Below the pieces are notes generated by a model. That model saw nothing but the letters and a program-made list of their open reading frames with translations, was not told the origin of the DNA and did no database searches. Shown here in pieces: positions 56,562 to 64,000 of a stretch of DNA of 64,000 nt. Position 1 is the stretch's first letter, and every line of letters begins with the position of its first letter. A program made the translations under genes and the position numbers. The stretch comes from Lenzites betulinus (lineage: Eukaryota > Basidiomycota > Agaricomycetes > Polyporales > Polyporaceae), in assembly GCA_022264855.1 (NCBI GenBank), contig JABYQU010000021.1, forward strand, positions 186,001 through 250,000, in the 5' to 3' direction.

Positions 56562-58694
56562 CGCGGGCGGGGCGGGGGAGGGTATCGGGGCGTTGGCGCT
56601 GGGCACGGAGCGGGGTGCGTGCGTGCGTGCGAGGCTGCTCAGGCTGTCTGTGCTGGGCGGCGTGAGCGTGCAGCGAGGGCGGGCGGCGGCGGGGACGTAC
56701 CGGCGGTTGCGGGGGAGTGGGAGGGAGGAGGGGGCGTCCGGCGGGGTTATATGGCGGACGGTTAGGCTCTGAAACGGCGAGCGGGAAGTGAGATGGGCAT
56801 CTCTGGGGAAGACAGAGAGGAGGAGCACTGGGCGGGGCGTGCACGCACGCACGCGCAGAGACGCGCGGTGGATGCGAATGGGTGGATCAAACACGAGACG
56901 GCGCAGCGTGCCTGTCCTGCCATATCCATCCGGGCCCCCACCCACACCCCCCCGCCCGGCTCCCCCCGGCCACGCCCATCGATGCCCCCTCCTCCCTACC
57001 CACGCCCGCCAATCTCCCCACGGCCCAGAACATGCCCCCCTGCCCCCATCCGGCCAACAGCCACACCAGCCACGCCCCGGCCTCCCTCCTGCCATCCCTG
57101 GCCAGTGGCAGCAGCTCTCGGCTGCTCTCCCGCCCCGAGGTCTCTCCAGCCGCACGCGCACGGCCACAGCGCTCAGATTGGCTCTCGCGTGCGTTCGTCG
57201 CCTGTCGCCCAGGACGTACGTACGCGACGCGACGCGACGTGCATCGTCGCGTCCGAGCCCGCGCCCCCGCCGTGGCCGTCGCGCACACACCGCACAGCTT
57301 TCCCGCGCGGGGCGCATCAACAGCCGTCAACAACATCGGCGGGCGTGACGAGCGATCGGGCCTCTTGTGACCGCCCTTGCGTACCGCTTTCAGGCTCGTG
57401 CACCGTTTACCCGCATGCGCACTACTCGGAGTGAATGAATGAAAGTGGTCGTCCCCGGGGAGCCAGGTCCCCACCCCGCAGCCGCCGGCCGGGCCCCCAC
57501 AGTGGCTGCGCACCCGGAGTGCCTCACGTTTACGTCCCAGGGCCCGGCGCTAGCGTGCCACTGCATCCTGTAAGTACCTGCCCATCCGAGTCGATCGCGC
57601 GCAGATGTGGCAGCTCCAAATCTGCCAGTGCGCACCCGCCGGCGCGCTCGAGATCGCCCCACGTAAGCGTGCGATATCAATTTAGATTTGTCGTGCAGCT
57701 GCCAGTACTAGTGCTAGTGCTTCGGGAGTACGCCTGTTTCCGAATCTTGTCCGGCTGTCGCCCGCGAGACAGGCGGCAACTCCGCCGTGTCAGTCCTCGG
57801 TGCGCTTGTGGCACCCGTGGCAGACGCTGTCGCCGGAAGTCACTTACTAGTGGGGCGCAGAACGCGCTGGATCTGGCCCGAGCGAGACTGCGATGCAGCG
57901 ACGCCGACGCCAATCTGCACGCTAAGCCACACTGTTCGCTCTCGGGCCTCAGCCACATCTCTCGTCTCAAACACCTCTGCGGCAGCGGGACATTGGAATG
58001 GATTGGCAGGACACGGCGGGTGCCCGGACCCCGCACGCCCCCGTTCGCTCCCGCACCGATCTCTGTCGTCTCTCCCCAGCTTCAATGGCTCAATTTTCCC
58101 GTCTTCCAATTTTTCACGCTTCGCAACACGAAAAAGTTCGCACTCCGCCGACATTGCCCACCGCACGACCGCGCGCAAACGGAGCGAAGGGCCCGCGCGG
58201 GCGGAGCCTTCGCGCTCGCGCTCCCTGGTGGGAACGCTACTTGAATTTGGAGCTGCTGCGAATTCGGAATGGCGAGAAGAAGTTTGGATATGGATACGGA
58301 TAGGGATACGGATAGGGAGAAGGGAGACGGGAGAAGGGAGACGCGGGCGCGGGCGCGGCCGGGGGCGATAGGGGCCTGTTGGGACGGCCCACGGGCCACC
58401 GGGAAGCGCGGCGAGGAAGGCGGGAAAAGGAAAAAAAAACAGTAGATGGGAGATATGATATATTGATAGCGATATGGACTGGTATGCAAGCTGCGACTGC
58501 GAAAACGAGAGCGTGAATGTGAATGTGGGTCGTGTCCGTCCGTCCGTCCGTTGTCTACTGCGAGCTACGCACCGTGCCCGTATGTCCACCCGACCACGTC
58601 GATCCGGGGAGAATACAGAATACATACGGCCGTCGGGATGCCCCCGGTATGCGGTATGTCATAGGATCCCTGTTCGGCTCGAGCCCTGAGATCC
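56562..58694. other. Intergenic region upstream of the zinc-finger gene
   Basis: About 2.1 kb of GC-rich sequence, C-rich on the plus strand near 56930-57130. No domain found in any frame. It holds the promoter of the zinc-finger gene and the 3' flank of EXO1. Short GGATACGGATA repeats occur near 58285-58310. Confidence 0.4.
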
Positions 58695-61600
58695 TCATCG
58701 GCTCGCAGGCGTCCACCTACATCCACGATCATAACGTTATGAGCCCCTCGCCGCACCGAAGACAAACAACACAGACGCACCTGAACTGCTCGAGCCGCCG
58801 CGGCCCCTCCGTCGCCGGCATTTTCGCCGCCCCTACGCCCGCCGCCAACTTGGACTTGACCTTGGGCGTGGTGACGGTGGTGTCGGGCGCAAAGGTGAGC
58901 TTTGCGCGCCCGACGGCGCGCAGGTCCTCGCCCGGGCCAAACGACGGCAGACTCCGCCGTAGGGCGACGCCGCGCTGCCGGCCGCCGCCGTCCGCCGTCC
59001 CCACCGTCGTCTCCCTCCGCCGGAGCGGCGCGTATTCGCGGGCCTACGGAGATTGAGATTAATCAGTTCAAAGCTCAACGTCCACAGTATTCAGAGTTCA
59101 GAGTTCAGAGCATATCCCGCGGCGTTCTAGAGGAATGAATATCGCGCGGCAAGCGGGCGAGTTTTCCCGCCGCGCCGCCGAGGACGGGCCCAGGGAGAAT
59201 CGTCGGACATGAACGTACACGTACCCGATCGCTGCCTGCCCTCCCTCCTCCTCCTCTCCCTCCTCGCGTCGCTTCTCCCGCTCCTCCTGTGGCTCGCGCG
59301 CGCATATGTCCGCCCCCTGAGCCCCCCGGGCCGCCGCGGGCCCACCTCTCCCACCAGCCGTGCGCGACGCGGGCGGCCCCACCCGCCGGCGCAGACTCCA
59401 GCTCCAGCTCGTCTTCCTCGAGTTCTTCCGAGCTACCCTCGTCCGCCAGGCTTGTCCCCCCTCCGCCTCCTATCGCTCCTCCTATCCCCGTCGCTGTGGC
59501 CGTGGCCGTGTTTGTTATTGCCGCTGCGGCTGTTACGTCTTCGCGCCGCGCGCCGGCCCCGCCCATTACGCGCAGAACACGCAACCCGCGGGCCTTCTCG
59601 TCCCCCGCGCGTGCGCGCTCGTACGTGTACCGCGCCTGGAGTCGTGCCGCGGGAATTCCGTCGTCGCCGTCCGCGTTTTCGTCGTCATCTTCCGCGGGCG
59701 TCGCCGGCCCAGGGGTCGAGGACGCCGTCGAGCCGGGCGCGGCCCGCCGCCGCTGGGGCTGCGACTGCGACGCGCACTCGGAGCCAGACCAGTCCTCGCC
59801 CGCGCTCGTGAGCTCGTCCGCCCAGTCGTCGTCGTCGAACGCGTCCCGCAGGTCTGGGCCGCGGGCCGCTGCCTCCCGCGCGCGTGCGTCGGCCCTGTGG
59901 CCAGGACGCGGACTTTGACTGGAGTGGGATTTCGTCTTCGAGCGTGAGCCAGAGCCCGAGCCCGAACCGGACGCTTGCCCGCCCGCACCGAAACATGGGG
60001 CTCGCAAAGGGACGAGGGGTAGTGCGCGGGTGATGACGCGCTCGACGACGATGCTTGCGGAGCTGGCAGCGCGGCGGGGCCCGCGGTGCACGGGCGGGCT
60101 CGAGAGCACGTCCGCGTCGCCGTCGTCGTCATCCTCCCACCGCGCGGCGCCGGGGCGCACGGGCGACGAGATGTCGGGCGAGTCCCACTGCGCGAGCGAC
60201 GGCGCCGGCGACGCGTACCCGTCCTCCTGCGCAACAACCTCCGCGTCCGCGTCTGCGTCTGCCATGAGAACGTCCGCGGCGCCGTCTGCCACGCCCGCCC
60301 CGGCGGAGAACGGCACGTTCTCCTTGCCCTGCGTGGGGTGGGGCGTGTGCGCGGACGCGCTCCCACGCTGCGCCAGGCTCGACGGGCCTGTCCCTGGGGA
60401 GGCGTGGTGCGCGCCCGACGGCGGCGTCGAGATCGACACCGCGGGCGCCCATACGCCCCGCGCACCTCGAGGGTCCGAAACCGATCGCTGCTGGGCGCCG
60501 AAGAACTTGGACGTGGTCGGCGTGCGTGTCGGACGCGCCGCTGCGCCCGTGCGCGAATGGGCATTGGCCGCACCCTCGTCGTGTCGCTTACGTTTCGCGC
60601 TCATGTCGTCCTGCATAACCTCCGCGAGCGTGCGCTTCCCGCTCTGCTTCCCGACGACCATGGCGGGCGCGGGGCCCGCGCTCGCCGGGCGCACCGTGCC
60701 CGTGCCCGTGCTGCCCGAGCCTGCGCCGGCGGGACGGGCTGCAGAACCCGTCGAGGCGTGTCCGGCGCCAGGCGTCGCCTGCGCTCCCGCGGCGGCTTCG
60801 CGCACCTGTGAGGCTGCGGGGGCAATGTGCGGAACACGTAATGAGCACAACAGCGTTCGCGCTGGCGGCCGCATGCGGCGCAGGAAAAGCGTAAACGACG
60901 CGGGACGCGCCCCTGGCGGACTTACAGAAGAACTGGTGCAGGGACCCCCGGGCACCGGCGCCGGCCGCGGCGAAGCCAGGCGGCGCCGGGTGCTTAGCCC
61001 TGCCTTTGCCCTTATCCGGACGGTGCCCCGCGGGGGTGGGCGTGGCTGCGTTCATCGGGATTGGCTTGAGTGCGCGCGGGGCGAAGGAGGGGTTGATGTC
61101 TTCCATGGGCAGCAGGCTGATGGGGCACGCGTCGCCCTGGGCGACCTGCTTCGCGAGCGATGGCTCGATATGCCTAAACGAGCGGAACGCAGACATCAGC
61201 GGCGGGCACACGCGCAGGGCACGACGCGCAGTGCGGCACGTCGTGGCGGGCACGAACGGACGGGAAGGGTGCTCACGCTCCGACGTACGCCTCCTTCTCC
61301 GCGTCCCATGGCTCGTCGCCTGGAGGCGGCGTGAGGTGGACGAGGCGTTCTTGCGCGGGGTCGTACACGCGCTGGTGCAGGAACACCTTCTCCGCAAGCC
61401 TGAACGCGTCCAGGTAGCCCTTCGGAATCTTCTTCTTGCCTTCCAGGCGGAGCGCACTCAGCATGTTCTCCACGGTCTTGTGCTTCCGAAGTAGCGTCCA
61501 TGCCGTCTTGAGTCCTATCCCCGGGATGCTGGGCAGGTAGTCACACCCGCTCAGGATCGCCATTGTCCGGAACTGAGCATCGGACCATCCGAGCAGCGAC

Positions 61601-63811
61601 AGCCCGCCCGCAGATGTCGACGCGACAGAGGCGAAGTCACTACGCGAGATACATGTTACTGTGCTCGCCGCGGTGTCGAGCTTGAACAGCACTTTCTTGC
61701 ATCCGAACACCAGCAGGTCGGAGTCCTCCGTGATGATACCGTCGACGACGCCAGTCCGCTCCAGGTATGCGAGCTGGGCATCGGCTTCATACGGCGCCAC
61801 GACATACGGAAACCCTTCCGCACGTAGAGCCTAGCAAAGAACACAACCGCATCCGTCAGCGCACGTCCTCGAGCCTTCCCGTCCGCACACGCCCCGCATA
61901 ATCAAATGTCAAAGGACCGGGCGACAGTCGTGCCCGAAAGAAGCAAGACAAAGTTCCAACGCAGGAGACAGGCGGGCGTTCTCACCTTGATTAACTGATA
62001 TGCCATTTGCGGCGTCACGTCCACACACTTGACATAGTACTCGCGCGCCTGGGTGTGCTTGCCCTGCGCAGCGAGCGCGTTCGCGCGTGACAGGTTCTCT
62101 TCCCGCCGCTGTTTGCGCTCGGACTCGGTGGCCTGCTTTGCCGGAAGTGGGCCGCCGTCAAAGACGAGGTATGGCTGTATACCATGGTGGCGCAGCAGTC
62201 GTACACGATGCATCGCGTACTCTACGTATCTGGAAGAACAAATGCCTCGTCAGTCTGGGTCCGAAATGGGCGTGGGTAAAAAAGCGGGAAACATAGAATG
62301 GGAATAACAGGAGGGCCAAAAATGCGTTTACCCGCGGTTCCGCCGCCCGGGTGTGTGCCCAATGTATGCAGCGAAGACGCTGGACGGTGTCCGTGAGGAG
62401 CAGAAGACCTGCGGTGGCGGACATTTCACGCCCATTTTACGTATTGATGATGGGAGCATGACCTGTCGATCTTGCGTACTACAAAGTTCTGCAAGGCCCA
62501 ACAAGCCCGGCTCAATAAGTCAAGAAGGTACGCAAGCCGAGTCCCAGGACGGGAATCGGGCGCGCAAATCAGGCCTAGCGTCCGCGCCCTATACGTTCGA
62601 GCCGAGAGAAGCGCCGTAGCGCCATCTGAACATTGCTGGCAATGCGCAGGCTAGAACACAGAGTTACGTCTCCGCAACGAAGGTAATTTTTAGGGAAGAG
62701 AGATTGTGGCGCGAGCGATGTGCAACCGGGCCGTACATACGCTGGGACGGGGTCCGGCACGACGCGACGAACAAATATCCAGGAACACGAATGCCGACCA
62801 TCGTATATAGCCTCGTACTACACGGCATCATAGGCATGTTCAAGAAACGTCGATGAATGTTATGGAGACTGCTGGAAAACGTCCGAAGGCTGACAATGCA
62901 CTAGCCGCATGTAAACCAGTGCAGTAGCCACAGGACGCATCGTGGTCCGCGGTATTAGCCCCGGAAGAAACAGCTTGTTGACTGACGAAACGTCATCAGG
63001 CTTGCGTTCCGTATCATTGTGATCGCCCATAACAGAGTATAGCCATACATGCACGTCATAGAGCTCGAAGTGCCAGACCAAGGGAGTTTAACGCTGCTAG
63101 CATGTGAAACACTGATGACATGTATCTTTCTCAATATGCTGACCAACACTCAATCCGCCCTCCAACACCCTCCTCGCGATAAATCAAACCCGGTGACAGT
63201 TCGCGTAAGAGTGTTGCAGGTCAGAAGAGCGTAGTTTCTGACTGATCCTCGCTCAGGTCTCGTGGAGCACGCACAAAGTGGTGATCATCGGCTGGTCATC
63301 AGGAGACACCGATGCGTGGAAGTCATATAGACCTGCTCACCACGGAGAGAGGGCACGCCCGTGCGCACATGTTTTCTGCGGCATTCTGGGGTGTGAATGC
63401 TATCGCGACATTGCGAGTTTCGAGAGTAGCCGCGAGCAGTCGTCGGTCAAGCTGATCGATCCAGCAAGTTCACATATCGATGAGAATGGCAAAAGACAGT
63501 GCCGAAGCCCAGATCGGTATGTGGAGACGTTGTGCGAGCATGTACGGATGATGCCGGTAAGGAGGTACGGGAGAGCTATCCGAGCACGTGGATCGTCTCC
63601 TTCGCATACACGGCTAGGGGTCGAACGCACGCGTATGAAAGGTTACTCACTTGGTTGTACGCTTCCCCGTGACGAGCTCCGGCGCGCATCCGTACGATCC
63701 CCTGTGCAGCCAGACATAGCCGTCCACGGCGAGTGTTTGACCACGGAACTCGGAGAGGTGTTTATTTGTTTGTATATCCTTGAGAAGAGGAAGGAGACCA
63801 GAGATTCCCAT
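58695..63811 (-). CDS. EXO1: Exonuclease 1 (XPG/RAD2 family)
   Basis: 5'-3' exonuclease and flap endonuclease acting in mismatch repair and double-strand-break resection. About 1,026 residues from seven exons: 63811-63651, 62229-61986, 61830-61277, 61173-60926, 60813-59225, 59043-58781 and 58716-58695. The XPG N-domain starts MGISGLLPLLKDIQ, with metal-binding Asp in LAVDGY (residue 30) and VFDGG. The XPG I-domain has APYEADAQLAYL and ITEDSDLLVFGCKK. The helix-two-turn-helix region has ILSGCDYLPSIPGIGLK. A conserved post-core segment (PSLAKQVAQGDACPIS) follows. The rest is a disordered acidic tail with KGKGRAK, typical for interaction and nuclear import. Intron 1 is 1,421 bp. The last two exons are inferred from a strong GTACGT site and an open frame ending LEQFRW. 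Confidence 0.92.
59091..59110. repeat. Heptamer tandem repeat in EXO1 intron
   Basis: Nearly three copies of the 7-bp unit TCAGAGT within the penultimate-but-one EXO1 intron. Same style as the heptamers near 52.5 kb. Confidence 0.7.
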
Positions 63812-64000
63812 TTCACGCGTCAAGAACCAGCAAGCGCGTGTCCGAGAGCATGAGCGACGAGCAAAGCAGTGAACAGAGCGGTGGAGACGTCGTGGACGAG
63901 CGGAAGAACGATCCCGCCATCCCCGCGTCAGTTGCCTTATAAAGCGAGGTAAACAAACGCGTCGCGTCGCGTCACACAATGTACAAACAAACGTCACGCA
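63812..64000 (-). promoter_or_regulatory. EXO1 promoter with MCB-type sites and TATA-like box
   Basis: On the minus strand, TTTATAAGG (about 63936-63944) lies roughly 125 bases before the start codon. An ACGCGT site at 63957-63962 is embedded in a CGCGTCGCGTCGCGT array, and another ACGCGT at 63815-63820 is close to the ATG. Clustered MCB sites would fit S-phase expression. Confidence 0.55.

Noticed and set aside
56244..57320. 358-codon minus-strand frame extending upstream of the zinc-finger start
   Set aside because: Only its end, from MAAHLDHPHDP, was used as exon 1 of the zinc-finger gene. The upstream part is Arg/Gly-rich without support and probably leader or promoter.
60030..61334. 434-codon plus-strand frame opposite EXO1
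   Set aside because: It lies antisense to EXO1 exons with clear XPG-family sequence; such long antisense frames are expected in GC-rich coding DNA. The product is Ala/Arg/Gly low complexity without a domain.
1..64000. CRISPR arrays, prophage, bacterial operons or defence islands
   Set aside because: No regularly spaced repeats and no prokaryotic gene families; intron-rich genes and fungal families show that this is nuclear eukaryotic DNA.

Overview
The window looks like nuclear DNA of a basidiomycete fungus, most likely an Agaricomycete. The coding sequence is GC-rich and most genes are cut by many 47-80 bp GT-AG introns. The protein families also fit: DUF7918, DUF1769, GH16 CRH-type transglycosylase, fungal SEC62, mL59 and PIG-P. 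Exon maps were made by hand: each junction was accepted only if GT/AG ends were present and the frame and family motifs continued across it. The order or species cannot be fixed from the sequence alone.

Layout. Bases 1-4,518 hold the minus-strand coding part of a tyrosine-recombinase (DIRS/Ngaro-like) retrotransposon, in the order Gag, reverse transcriptase/RNase H, tyrosine recombinase. The recombinase runs off the left edge, and the reverse transcriptase and recombinase genes each carry an apparent spliceosomal intron. A tRNA-Gly(GCC) lies next to it at 4,913-4,983. Bases 5.7-9.3 kb carry a DUF1769 gene and a DUF7918 gene. Bases 9.5-23.4 kb are gene-poor and repeat-rich. An inverted repeat pair (R1) brackets a DXD glycosyltransferase gene. 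A second, 1.9-kb repeat family (R2) is present as an inverted pair around 12.4-14.3 and 19.4-21.3 kb, with a diverged third copy at 37.3-38.7 kb. All three R2 copies keep the same TATA-to-ATG spacing over a decayed reading frame. One basidiomycete gene of unknown function sits between the inverted R2 copies.

From 23.4 kb to the right edge the DNA is mostly dense housekeeping genes: mL59, SEC62, a 2,402-residue UNC80-like HEAT-type protein, a GPI-anchored CRH-type chitin-glucan transglycosylase, an MFS transporter, an ELYS-like nuclear-pore protein, a three-RRM RNA-binding protein, a RAD51C-like recombinase paralogue, 5-formyltetrahydrofolate cyclo-ligase, PIG-P, a C2H2 zinc-finger protein and EXO1. 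Functional links: RAD51C-like and EXO1 belong to recombinational repair; PIG-P makes the GPI anchor that the CRH enzyme appears to use; SEC62 serves secretion of such proteins. ACGCGT (MCB-type) hexamers lie upstream of the ELYS-like, RAD51C-like and EXO1 genes.

The clearest items for follow-up are the intron-bearing YR retroelement, the R2 family with its preserved promoter architecture, the R1-bracketed glycosyltransferase, the Glu-substituted Walker A motif in the RAD51C-like protein, and the 1.4-kb first intron of EXO1. I found no CRISPR array, bacterial-type operon or prophage.
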